Positions 44,252 to 54,654 of a stretch of DNA of 64,000 bases are shown piece after piece. The position numbers and the translations under genes were made by a program. Position 1 is the first letter of the stretch; every line of letters starts with the position of its first letter. The notes beneath the pieces were generated by a model. The model searched no databases and was not told where the DNA came from. It worked only from the letters and a program-made list of their open reading frames with translations. Source of the stretch: Nothopassalora personata (lineage: Eukaryota; Ascomycota; Dothideomycetes; Mycosphaerellales; Mycosphaerellaceae); contig CM066297.1 in NCBI GenBank assembly GCA_033816765.1, forward strand, positions 248,001 through 312,000. The letters are read 5' to 3'.

Positions 44252-45475
44252 TTATTCAGATGATTCGACAGAGGCGACGTTAGCCAATGCAGGCTTCTTG
44301 AACAGCCCTTGCATCCAACATCTGTACATCTTGAGCTTCCGCTGCCGGTTGACCAACATGCGGCGGTCAACAGCGAGATTCGCGATCTGAAAGGCAGGTC
44401 TGTGGGCATGACCCTTTAGCTTGGCATCGTCCTGATCAGCAGCACCGTCTGCAACTGTACTCTTGCCGCCATCACTCCAAATGTCTCGAAGCTCCTGTTC
44501 CTCGAAGAAGTAGACTCTCGTACCATCACCTCTCACATAGAAGTTCTCCTCCAGATACCGCCCCTTCTTGAACCGAACCTGTGCCAAATCGCCTCTGCCA
44601 TAGTCCCTGAAGAACACCTCACCTCCAGGCTTGAGCAAGCGCCAAATATTCTCAACACATTGGCTCCATTGACTAGGCGCAAGAGCCGAGAAGACAAAGA
44701 TCATCAACACGACATCCACACTCCCCTCCGCCACACCAGGCGGCATGTCATCCCCAGCAGCATCCCACACATCCGCCTTCAACACCTCACCTGTCTGCTC
44801 AGTATAGGCAGGCTGCGCACGAATGACCTCAATCCCCTTCTTACTATAATCACAAGCATGCAGCCTCAACTCCGGATTCCGATTTAAAGCAAGAATCGGA
44901 AAAGCCGTATTCCCAGCTCCCGCTCCCACCTCAAGAACTCTCACAGGCCCATACCCGTCCTTCGTGACTTTTCCCAGAACCGGAAGTTCCTGCACAAGCC
45001 ATTTCCGGTCCTTGAAGAAGTTCGCTTGATTGTTCGAGTAGAATTTATCCCACCATTTCTCCGGATGCGTGTTGAAGCGGGACTTGTCGAATTCCGAGAC
45101 TTGATTGCTGCGTTGGAACTCCGTTTGAGTTTCTATGAAGTCTGCGTATTGGGGGTCTACTTCGACATGGTCCCAGGCGTTGTGGGCGAAAATGTCGTCG
45201 CCTTCTTCGAGGAAGCGCGTGCCGAATTGGAAAGGGTTCGAGCGTTTTTGTTCGTTCTGGGCAGAGTCTGTGGTGGGCTTGCGGATGGGTCCGTAGGTTG
45301 CTGGGACTCCGTATGCATCTTCTCCGGGTGATGGATCTTCAATGATGGTGGTTGATGCTTGTGAAGGGGTATCTACTGTGACGTAGCCGCGCATGTGCTC
45401 CATGCCCTTTGTGAGTTGTTGCTTGGGTTGGTTTTTGCGCATCGCGAATGCGACATCGTCCCCAGGCATTGCCAT
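44252..45475 (-). CDS. TRM140: tRNA N3-methylcytidine methyltransferase (Trm140/METTL2-type)
   Basis: SAM-dependent enzyme forming m3C at position 32 of certain tRNAs. Single exon, 407 aa from ATG 45475 (MAMPGDDVAFAMRKNQ). The family blocks are all present: NPFQFGTRFLEEGDDIFAHNAWDHVE near residue 80, WWDKFYSNNQANFFKDRKWL, the SAM-binding VRVLEVGAGAGNTAFPIL, HACDYSKKGIEVI, and FVFSALAPSQW with LLKPGGEVFFRDYGRGDLAQ. The frame stays open to 45607 without another ATG-supported homology, so the later ATG is preferred. Unlike yeast ABP140, there is no actin-binding N-terminus and no programmed frameshift is needed. Confidence 0.93.
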   Translation of the reverse strand: MAMPGDDVAFAMRKNQPKQQLTKGMEHMRGYVTVDTPSQASTTIIEDPSPGEDAYGVPATYGPIRKPTTDSAQNEQKRSNPFQFGTRFLEEGDDIFAHNAWDHVEVDPQYADFIETQTEFQRSNQVSEFDKSRFNTHPEKWWDKFYSNNQANFFKDRKWLVQELPVLGKVTKDGYGPVRVLEVGAGAGNTAFPILALNRNPELRLHACDYSKKGIEVIRAQPAYTEQTGEVLKADVWDAAGDDMPPGVAEGSVDVVLMIFVFSALAPSQWSQCVENIWRLLKPGGEVFFRDYGRGDLAQVRFKKGRYLEENFYVRGDGTRVYFFEEQELRDIWSDGGKSTVADGAADQDDAKLKGHAHRPAFQIANLAVDRRMLVNRQRKLKMYRCWMQGLFKKPALANVASVESSE

Positions 45476-45791
45476 GTTGGATTGTTGTTCGTTGTTCGTT
45501 GTCGTTGTCTTGACGGGAAAATGTTCGATCTCGAATTCGACTTCACTTCGTGCCTGCCGCTCGCGCTCCACACGGGCCGAAGAGCCGGCCCCACTGTGAT
45601 GGAACATATGAAGATTGCATAGGTGCTGTTGTTACCAACTTTCAATTCCACGGACTACGAAGGAAAAAGACGAGGATGCCCCGCTCAGAAACATAGACAT
45701 ACGCTCGCATAGAGATACAAGAACAGAGCTTCCAGTTCAGCCGACTCTTTCCACCTTTAGCTTTACTCCTTGCCGACCATCTGCAGTGACA

Positions 45792-46058
45792 TTATCCCAA
45801 GCAGAGAATTGATAGCCTGGCCTTCGCACCATATTGTAGATGTAGGATTTGTATGTAATTTGTTCGCTGGCCTGACAAGACGCGTAGTTTTTTTGAGATG
45901 CTTGTGAAGCGCGAGAGGAACGCGCCAGGGATTCGACGGAGATCTGGGTGGTATGCGACGCTGGCAATCTAAGGGATCGAGGTTAGCTGGTGGTATCAGT
46001 GGGATGTCCTGAGTCTTACCCTGGCAAGGACGAGCGTGATGGTGGCAAGCAGAGGCAC
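45792..46058 (-). pseudogene. Cytochrome P450 N-terminal remnant
   Basis: Two pieces joined by a textbook 51-nt intron (45969-46019, GTAAGA, internal CTAAC, TTAG) read PLLATITLVLARIASVAYHP and then LRRIPGAFLSRFTS, ending with ILHLQYG before a stop. A hydrophobic anchor, HPLRxIPGPxLAxxT and a LHxKYG block are the standard first 70 residues of fungal P450 enzymes. The initiator position is GTG. The space up to TRM140 (about 300 bp) contains no heme-binding, ExxR or I-helix sequence, so only the N-terminus survives. Confidence 0.55.
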
Positions 46059-46709
46059 TGCGTCTTAGAGATGAGTTTGTTGCATGGCAATCAAAGCTCA
46101 AAAACCGCGGTCGATTAAAATGGATGGTCGGCAACACTTCAACTCGGCGGAGGGTGGCGGCTGTTAAGAGGTGGAAGATGAAGCCCTATCAAAATGCTGC
46201 TTCGCTCCTTCGAACCGAGTTTAGCTTCCAGGCGTATCATGAGATATTGGCCATCTAGGATCCATTGCCATCAGCGACGATACTACGCCGGTCGTGCCTT
46301 TACGAGTCGACAGGAGTCCAATGACAGGCCTTCACTGCTAATTGTAACGTTGCAGTGTTGAATCATGTTGGAACGACATGATTGATCCTCGGATTTGAAG
46401 CTCTCCTGCTCGAAGGATTGTCCCAAAGCGGCAATTAACTCTGCCACGTGTCCTCTCAATTCAGGGTCGACATTGTAAGGCTGAGGATCCGATGACTACA
46501 CAACACCGTCTTGTCCCGCTCCGAGTCCGTAATATCACGTTGTACTTGGTGCCCTAGGCCGATAGCATGATTGGTCATGGCGTCCTCATATGAGCACCTG
46601 AAACGCCGTGACGGCGGCTGAAGTGGCTGATGAATCGACTGCTAATTGTTCAGGTCGAGCTGTGCTTCCAACCCAGCTCTCGATGTAAAGGTGCATCGTT
46701 TAGGTATCT
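46059..46709. other. Intergenic, nothing supported
   Basis: About 650 bp between the P450 remnant and the 3' end of the BEM46-type hydrolase, without recognisable coding or repeat content. Confidence 0.45.
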
Positions 46710-47693
46710 TCATAGTAAGTATTTCCGTAGAAAGTCCTCAATGTGGTAAAAGTAGCCTGGCTCGCCGACGGTGTTGTTGTGATCGCCGTTGGGAAGCTCT
46801 CTCCACATCACCTTCTGTGACCTGCATAGTTTGAAGAGCTCCTCCATGTGAGAAGGACTGTACAGAATCAACGAATGCGACGCACGTGAGGAATGACATT
46901 TGATACTCACGGTACGATCTCGTCTTTGAGGCCGCTCAGAAACAAAATTGGGACATCCGTAATCAGCGGGATCGTTCGCTCACTTCTCCAGTATTCGTGA
47001 CACAGTGGTGTCATGTACTTTGCGATTGGGACAGCTTTGGGTATCATCTTCGCGATACTGAGGAATGTGTTCTCCAGAATCAGGCCTTTGATGTCGCCGG
47101 TGCCTGTGTTCTTTGAAACAAGGTCTATACTGACGGCACCTCCTAAACTCTGACCGTAGACGACTATCTTGGTGTTTTTGAGGTCCTCGCGACTGCGAAT
47201 GTAGTCAAGTCCAGTCTGTGCGTCAATGGCCAGTCCTGTCTCGTTGGGGCTACCTGTGCTCAGCCCGTAGCCACGATATTCCAGCATCAAGGTGGTACAC
47301 TGCATCTGCTCCGCTAAGACTTTGGCGATGGGTAGACGATGGCCAACGTTGCCTGCATTGCCATGGAAGCTCAAGATGGTGATTGGTCGTGCTTGCGATT
47401 TGTTTGGTGGTTTCACCAGGAATCCGCTCAAGGTTTCACCATCTGGCGTTGTTATCGACAGTTCCTCAGACTCCTCGATGTTGAACTGATCCGGCCTCGG
47501 CACTTCTGTCCTGGCTCCTGGCGGAAGGTTCCTGGGATAGATGATCTCACTGTAGAACAGTAAGCAAAATGATGTGAGCATGCGATTGAACATGATCGCA
47601 CTTCTGGAAGTAGTAGAGTGCGCCGCCGCCGAGACTGACAGTGGCGGAGGCAAGGTAGAAAGGCAGGCGGATCCAGGGCCATAATGAGGACAT
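46710..47693 (-). CDS. BEM46/ABHD13-type alpha/beta-hydrolase, three exons
   Basis: Exons 47602-47693, 46911-47549 and 46710-46857 (introns 52 and 53 nt) give 292 aa. An N-terminal membrane anchor (FYLASATVSLGGGALYYF) is followed by the lipase-like core: ITILSFHGNAGNVGHRLPIA (oxyanion region), YRGYGLSTGSPNE, the nucleophile elbow VYGQSLGGAVS, the acid in SGLKDEIVPPSHM, and the catalytic His in NGDHNNT. This is the complete Ser-Asp-His set of the family (yeast YNL320w, S. pombe bem46), whose members sit at the ER or plasma membrane and affect polarity; the substrate is unknown. The gene is divergent from PRE3 with 391 bp between the starts. Confidence 0.9.
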
Positions 47694-48084
47694 GGTGGTG
47701 ATGCCTGCTAATGAACCGGTGGTCCGCAATACGACGCTGTCTCCGAAAATGACTCAACGAAGTCCCCAGACGTCCATCAAAGCATAGCCGCCTACCAACG
47801 CCGTAAGGGAGATTGAGCGGTGAAAAGGGAGTATGTCAGGTGTTTGCGACAGGCCGTACTTCCCATGGTAGAGACCGAGTTGGACGAATACTGCAGGTCG
47901 AGAGCCGAGTTTTTGCCGAGATGGTCGAAGCGGCGGTGGAAGCTCGACGCGCGAGCTGCCAGTCGCCTGGCTGGCGTCCATCATCAATCGACGAAACACA
48001 TCCAGACATCACGCACGTCTGCTCCACCACCTTGCGCAACAACACACATTACCGCCGACACTCCTCAAAATCATCACCGCCAAC

Positions 48085-48835
48085 ATGATCAACCAGACGG
48101 GGATGCTCGGTGAAGGCAAGCACGAGATCACTCAAGACACCGTAGCTCATATCACTAACCTCCATACCAGATGGCATCCACATCGACATGAACCACCTCA
48201 AGTCCGGTGAAGTCAACCTCGGTACTTCAATCATGGCCATCAACTTCGCTGACGGGGTCATCCTCGGCGCCGACTCACGCACAACGACCGGAGCATACAT
48301 CGCCAACCGTGTCACCGACAAGCTCACACAAGTCCACGACACCATCTGGTGCTGTCGATCAGGATCAGCAGCAGATACACAGGCAGTGGCAGACATTGTG
48401 CAGTACCACCTGGGCATGTACGGCATCACGAACGACGAGCACCCAACCACACAAACCGCGGCGGCCATCTTCCAAGAGCTGTGCTTCGACAACAAAGATG
48501 CGCTAAGCGCGGGCATCATCATTGCAGGATGGGATCAGAGACATGGCGGACAGGTCTACAGCATACCGCTTGGTGGCTCGCTTCACAAGCAGGCTTATGC
48601 GATCGGCGGATCAGGTTCAACATACATCTACGGATACTGCGACGCGAACTGGAAAGAGGGCATGAGTGAGCATGAGGGAATCAACTTCGTGAAGGGTGCG
48701 CTGCAAGAGGCGATCAAGTGGGATGGTAGCTCGGGTGGTGTCATCAGAATGGTCGTGCTCACGAAGGCTGGCGCAGTGCGGCATTTGTACCTGCCAGATC
48801 GGGACTACAAGGGACCCGGTACTGAAAAGCCATAG
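48085..48835 (+). CDS. PRE3: Proteasome subunit beta-1 (caspase-like activity)
   Basis: Catalytic subunit of the 20S proteasome core, cutting after acidic residues. Exon 1 (48085-48109) and exon 2 (48171-48835), joined by a 61-nt intron (GTGAAG...CCAG), give 229 aa. The propeptide MINQTGMLDGIHIDMNHL ends in GEVNLG, and autocleavage before Thr27 (LG|TSIMA) exposes the catalytic threonine. DGVILGADSRTTTGAYIANR, WCCRSGSAADTQAVAD and GGSGSTYIYGYCD are specific to beta-1. Starting at the later Met in exon 2 would shorten the propeptide; the spliced start fits the fungal family better. Confidence 0.95.
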
Positions 48836-50084
48836 ATGGTGAAAAAGAGCATGGTAGATGGACAGGAAGCATAACGATCAAGGCACACATGACATAACCC
48901 CAGGAGATGGCGAGGCTAAAGTGCCTGGTGGTCTGAGAGTCGATGTTCTGCCATACTGTCAAAGCGCATCATCAATGCAGATGAGCATGGACCGCAGGCA
49001 TAGAAGCGCTGCGCTGTATACTGCAGCAGCATAGCCCATATGTATGTACTAATAGCAGCAATGGCATGGTCAAGAAGAAAGGCGCCATGAACGTTCACGA
49101 TGACATGGATGTGTATCGGCGGACTAGGCCAGCCTCGCTTTCACCAGGAGAACTCGGCCTTTCACGTGCTGGAAGTATGCATGCACTAGGGTAGATGCTC
49201 ACGCCTCACGCTTGGGCTTCGAGTGAATGGACGAATGAGCGCGGGCAGTCCTCGGTACTACTGCGCCGGTGCAGCTTTTGCTTGAAGGGAACTTTGCGGA
49301 TGGTGGTGGAGAGATGGGTGCGGGGATCAAGAAAAGAATGACAGAGATGGCCTCGTCTGTTCCTTGTTTGACCAGGCATCGTTCGCATATTGAGTGACAC
49401 TCCCGCTCGATACCCATTGCGAATAGAGAGCATCTTGTTCCCTGATCGCGGCATGCCTTTTGGCTGGCGTTTGGACCCTCGCTAAACTCTTCTCACCGCA
49501 CAACTACATACACTACACACCTTTGACCTCTGTCCCAAACATACCTCTCGTCCACCACCACCAGAATAACCCCTCCGCCGCTGTCCAATTCACTTTGTGC
49601 ACAGCGAGCACACACACGTACACCGAGAGTACAGTTTTCGCACAGCATACTTCACGGTGAGTTTGACTTCGCGATCCTGCACGTTACAGGACTTTGCATT
49701 GGCATCGCGTCATCTCCCCCATCGCTGAGAGATGCGCCTCATCTGCCTGAACACCGCCTGCCATCGACACGGCTGCCAAGCGTCTCGACCACTTGCAACC
49801 AGCACCGGCAGCTTCCCACCTTCCAATACCCGGCACACACACCAACGGCATTCACTCCTCCGCGCCTTCCACTGCGACATACCAGCTCTGGACCGTCGCG
49901 CGCCGAGACGTTCACATGCCGGCACGTCACTCTGGAGTGAAACGTCCCTCGACCGCGCAGATCACCGAGGACGCCTGTCAGATCTGACATATGCATGTAC
50001 AAACAGTCTGACACATCTCGTCCGTCCGCAGAAACAACCCTCCGCCCGCGACATCTACACCAAACGATATCTTAATGAGCTAAC
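48836..50084. other. Intergenic / leader region, nothing supported
   Basis: About 1.25 kb. The last about 500 bp before the cyclin gene are C/A-rich with many cac/caa triplets, as in long fungal 5' leaders; no independent gene is supported. Confidence 0.4.
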
Positions 50085-51662
50085 ATGGGCTCGGTCGCTG
50101 TAAACTCCTTCTTTGGCCACCATTCCTCGCCCAGCCATCCGCAGCACAACGTGTTTCGAGAAACGACGCCACGGTCGACCAATCATACCGAATATCACGA
50201 TTACGAATATCACGACCACGACCGGAGCCCGCAGCCCTCGACGAAACGAAGCCGCGCCGAGGCCAACTCACATATGTCCGAATCGGCGCAGAGAGCACAC
50301 AGCTCCTCTGCCGCCCGGTCGACTCCCCAACACCCAACACAGCGAGGAACGCCGCAGCAGCACGCGGCTGCTCAGAACAATGCGCGCGCCGAGTCGCTGG
50401 CGGCCCAGCATAACGCGCCACCACCACCGAGTCCATCCCTAGCAGGACGGCCTGCCCCACCAACTCGGGACGGCTCTCAGTCATTTCTGCCCCGGGCGAC
50501 TGGGACACCGACTGCTGCAGCGAGGCCGTCTCGAGCGCGGAAGATCAAGGTGCGCGATTTGGAGCACATCCAGAGCTTCGCTACAGAAGATATGCGCAGC
50601 TTCTCAGAGATCCGCAGCAGGAGCAGATCTCGATCAAGAGGCGCGGAAGATGATGCGCCGCAGTATGAGATCAGTGAGATGAAGGTGGAGCATGTCATAG
50701 AAATGGTCGCAGGACTCCTCACCAAGATTACAACCACAAACGACCGACAACACGAACACCTGCACAGACAACCTCCCACTATTGATGCTGCGTCACATCT
50801 CACACAGCAGACGAGTAGTGTGCTTGCTTTCCACGGCAAGAACGTGCCCAGCATCACGATTTTGAGCTATTTGAGCAGAATCAACAAGTACTGTCCAACA
50901 AGCTATGAGGTGTTCCTCAGCTTGCTAGTCTACTTTGATCGCATGACCGAGCGCGTCAACGCTGCCCCAATGCAAAGCCTGCGCGATCAGCAAGCTCAGG
51001 CCGTCCACGAACAGAGCCGCAACTGTTCAGCAGAGTCACTGGAGTCGGATAGAATGTCGGGTATAACAGCAACGACACCTTCTGGAACACAACAAGTGAC
51101 GCCACCTCATTCTGGCACACTGGAAAAGAGCGCCCGACGAGGCGCACCAGGAACACCGCACAGCAGACCTACACAACCCGAATCACCACCAATACCAGTC
51201 GAACCCACCACTATCGATCCCTACAACCTATCTCACTTCTTCGTGGTCGACAGCTTCAATATCCACCGCCTCGTGATTGCCGGTGTGACATGCGCCAGCA
51301 AATTCTTCTCCGACATCTTTTACACAAACTCGCGATATGCAAAGGTCAGTCACATGTAGCTATGGAACCCCTGCCCAAAGCTAAATTACATCATTCCAAC
51401 ACGCTGATGCTGACACGTTTTGACTTTACAGGTTGGCGGCTTACCACTTCCGGAACTCAATCACCTGGAACTGCAATTCTTGCTCCTGAATGACTTTCGA
51501 TTGAGTGTCCCGGTCGAGGAGATTGAGGCTTACGGGACTATGCTGGTTGAATTTTATGCCAGGGAAGTCGTGGCGCAGAAGCAGGCGGCGGAGGCCATGC
51601 AGATGAGAAGCTTGAGTGAGTCGAGCGAGGATAGCGTAGCGACTGTGCGGGCTGTTGGATAG
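50085..51662 (+). CDS. Pho80-type (PHO85-partner) cyclin, two exons
   Basis: Exons 50085-51344 and 51432-51662 (87-nt intron, GTCAGT...TTACAG) give 496 aa. The first 200 residues are disordered, rich in His, Pro, Ser and Gln. The cyclin box starts at about 205 (EISEMKVEHVIEMVAGLLTKI), continues KNVPSITILSYLSRINKYCP and YEVFLSLLVYFDRMTE, is interrupted by a disordered insert of about 90 residues, and resumes NLSHFFVVDSFNIHRLVIAGVTCASKFFSDIFYTNSRYAKVGGLPLPELNHLELQFL in segments. This is the Pho80/PREG arrangement, so a role with a Pho85-type kinase in phosphate or nutrient signalling is likely. Distinguishing PHO80 proper from Pcl6/7-type cyclins needs a tree. Confidence 0.88.
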
Positions 51663-52273
51663 AGGCCCTATCGGAAAGCGAGGCCCGCAATATGATGGCG
51701 AACCAATGGACTGATTCTGGCACCCGGTTTGCCTCCACCGTGGGCCCTTTTCTGGACTGGCCGACTGCAGCCATACGACGAGAGATGACGGTCTTGCGAA
51801 CATGACGGGAGTGATCTTTAGCCTTTTCCTTCCCCTACGCATGATCTGGTTTGCTTGGACTGAACGAGATCATTTTCAACTTCGAACGACGACACCAAAC
51901 ACACTAGAGCGATTGGAATAGGTCGACATGATAGATTAACAACTTCCCCCTTTTTTGCTTTTGAGACTTGAAGTATACTCAAATTGTTCGTTAGCAGCTG
52001 GTATGTCGCGGGTATGATGATGGTAGAGGCGGCGGAAATCGATTCAGGTTGAAGGTTTTTGCCGCGGAGCTTGGACTCAGCCTGGACTGTGCAGTTCGAC
52101 TTGGTCGATGGCTTTGCATGAGTAGAGGACGAGGGAGACGTGCGCGGGGGTTACGTCTACGGGCGTTGGCCTTTTTCGCGTGATAGAGCCCTAGCGAGGC
52201 GTTTTGTGTCGTGAGTGATGGCGAAGTATGGAGTCTGTAATGGTAGGGTAGGTCAGGGGGTTAGATTTGGTGG

Positions 52274-52314
<41 letters not shown>

Positions 52315-52482
52315 CTGAGGGTAATACATGATTTCAAGGGTTTCTGTCCTGAAAATTCTCCGTGCCGTCCTTGTGGAGTACTCTGTGAAGTAATCATTCT
52401 GGGTGTCCATTATGGTTGGACATTAGGGGTCGCTGCCATCGTTGTGCTGAAGTCTCCCGAGCATGCTTGTAGAGTTGAGCGA
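51663..52482. other. Convergent intergenic region with GT/GA repeat
   Basis: 3' regions of the cyclin gene and of the hypothetical minus-strand gene. It contains the dinucleotide repeat annotated separately and no supported coding sequence. Confidence 0.5.
52273..52313. repeat. Compound dinucleotide microsatellite (GT)n(GA)n
   Basis: About 11 GT units run directly into about 9 GA units. Likely variable in length. Confidence 0.95.
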
Positions 52483-53055
52483 TCACATGTAAGTATATTT
52501 TGAGATTGCCATCATCGTCTGCTTGAACAGCGATCGTTGTCTTTTCGGCTCTTTTCCGTGGGTCCGCGGCCGCGCGGGCTCTGGCTGCGTCACTGGTGGG
52601 CGAGTCTTGCTTGGTCGCGGCTGAAGTGCGTAGAAACTCTTCTCAATCTCGAACCTTCTCCGGGTCTTGACGTGATGGTTCTGCTCAGCTTTCAGCAAAT
52701 CTCTCAAGGATGAGCTTCCGCTCGCCGGCAGTGGCACGCCCGCTGCTTCCTCGTGTTCCTCGTCCGCGGATGATTTCGGGTGGTGGTAGTACGAGTAGGC
52801 CTCGCCAGGTTCTTGCTCAGGTCGAGGTAGTGCTCCTGATGAGGTGGAGATTGGCTCGCGGGCGGGATCTTGCTCGTGGACGAAGCCGTGAGACGCCGGT
52901 GACTTAGCCTTGCGAGGGGGGCTTGGTGCTGGTGCGGGTGCTGATCTTGATGCTTGGGCAGGCGCCCAGCCATTACTTCCGATGTTTGGATTTCGTTTTC
53001 GTAGAAGTCCGTTGCAGTAGAAGTCGCGCGAGCTGCGCCACGTGCGACCGCCCAT
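52483..53055 (-). CDS. Hypothetical proline/serine-rich protein
   Basis: A 190-aa single frame from ATG 53055 (MGGRTWRSSRDFYCNG). The first two thirds are disordered, rich in Pro, Ala, Ser and Glu. A more ordered stretch follows (SSSLRDLLKAEQNHHVKTRRRFEIEKSFYAL), then a basic Pro/Arg-rich tail. No signal peptide, membrane segment or known family. The length and the charged helical block argue for a real gene, but low-complexity GC-rich DNA gives long frames by chance, so the call is tentative. Confidence 0.4.
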   Translation of the reverse strand: MGGRTWRSSRDFYCNGLLRKRNPNIGSNGWAPAQASRSAPAPAPSPPRKAKSPASHGFVHEQDPAREPISTSSGALPRPEQEPGEAYSYYHHPKSSADEEHEEAAGVPLPASGSSSLRDLLKAEQNHHVKTRRRFEIEKSFYALQPRPSKTRPPVTQPEPARPRTHGKEPKRQRSLFKQTMMAISKYTYM

Positions 53056-54475
53056 GGTACTGGAAGGCGCTACGATCGCCAGTGGAGAGGATCAAGATCC
53101 GGGGGACTTCGGGTCAAGGCTGTTGCTGAGTGCAGGGCGTCTTTGCTCCGCGGGTGAAGTAGATGCAAACGGCTTGACGGCTTACTCGCTATAGGTCAGA
53201 GGAAGAACTCACCTCTATAGCTGCTGCTCGAGCGGTCTTTCGGCAAGCATGCGCAATGGGCTGTTCACATGACCAGACTGATATCCCCAATGACGCGACG
53301 CGCAAATGCGAAAGGGTAAGCTGGTCCTGCGCTGTCATGCCTGTCATTGCCAGTGTATTGGCAGAGCGATACAGCATCTTCGTTGTATCGCACAGGTCAT
53401 TACGTGAAATTTCAAATCACCTCCACGTGATGCAGGACGTGGCTGTGGGGGTTGCACCCGCATGGGCGGCGTGCGGTGTGCCACGCAATTCCTGCTGTGC
53501 TGGCGATGTTGACGTTCGAAGTCTAATAAACCAGGACTGTGGATGATTTGACAGCAGGTTCGTCTGGAGTCTTGCTTTTTGTGAGAGTGGGAGGCGAGGC
53601 GAATCATGTCTCGGCAAGCCGAAGAGTGATGTTGACCGGAGCAGGGATACCCGGGTGGGAGTGACAGCCGTTCGCTTGAGGAGCCGATTGCTTGGACCAT
53701 AACTTGATACATGCTGACCATGACGTGCAGAGCTGAAACATGCCGCATCCCATGGGGCAAGAGGTATGAGGGCGGAAGCCAGGTCAAACCGATCTTGGAC
53801 AAACGAGAGCCGTGCAGATGGAGCGTGTGGTCGCTATCGTCGGTAAAGGACCACGTGCCCGAAGTCGTTTGGCTCTTGTTTGATTATTGATGTAGGGTAC
53901 GGCCATTGACAAGGAGAATCTCGAATCACAATCCGTCAACCGCCCACAGCCAGCCCATTGTTCGTAGAGTCGAGCGATGTGTATATGCATCTTGGGCTTC
54001 TTGCTCGTGCTGAGCTGATGATGAATTCACGGTGATGCTGTGCTGGATGGACGTGCCGCGGTCCTGCGTGGGAACGCAGCACAGGTGTGGGCGGTGTTGG
54101 TGGAAGGTTCCAACGTTCTGCACGGCAACGGGAGGCCGGGATGTCGAGCCGAGCGGCAGCCGATCAGTCGGGACGCACCTGCCTGACTTGGAGTTGCGCA
54201 GAAATGATGGTGACGACACAACTAAGAAAAGAAGTCAGGTAGGTGGCAGGAAGCAAGAAGCTGGAGGCGTGCAAGCCACAGCCCGCGCACTATTTACTAT
54301 TTGGTCGTATTTCTCGACGGTTCTCTTCTGATTATCAGCTGCTGCTGCCCTTGCTTCACCTCGCCGCTGCATGAGCTTGCTGCTTCACATGCGAACGCTG
54401 GCTACCAGAAAGTTTCTACCGCGTTCCACACGATCATCTGATCCGACACCTCTGAATCTCGAACAACAACTACAA
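53056..54475. other. Intergenic, nothing supported
   Basis: About 1.4 kb upstream of the trehalose gene. Open frames on both strands are short and without motif. The right-hand end is probably promoter and leader of the TPS3-type gene. Confidence 0.4.
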
Positions 54476-54500
54476 CAGCAGCAGCAGCAGCAGCAGCAGC
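54476..54500. repeat. (CAG)n trinucleotide repeat in the TPS3 leader
   Basis: About eight CAG units, preceded by CAA units, lying 155-180 bp before the ATG of the trehalose synthase subunit gene. Probably transcribed as part of the 5' untranslated region. Confidence 0.9.
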
Positions 54501-54654
54501 AACCCTTTCATCTTGAACAACACCTCTAACACCACCAGTCTATGCCCGCGCAATACCACACCACATACACTCACCTGAAGAACCGCTATCAGAAGCCGGT
54601 CCAACTCAAAACAGCTTTGCCTGCCAGATACGGCAATAGTGTACATCGGCCGCG

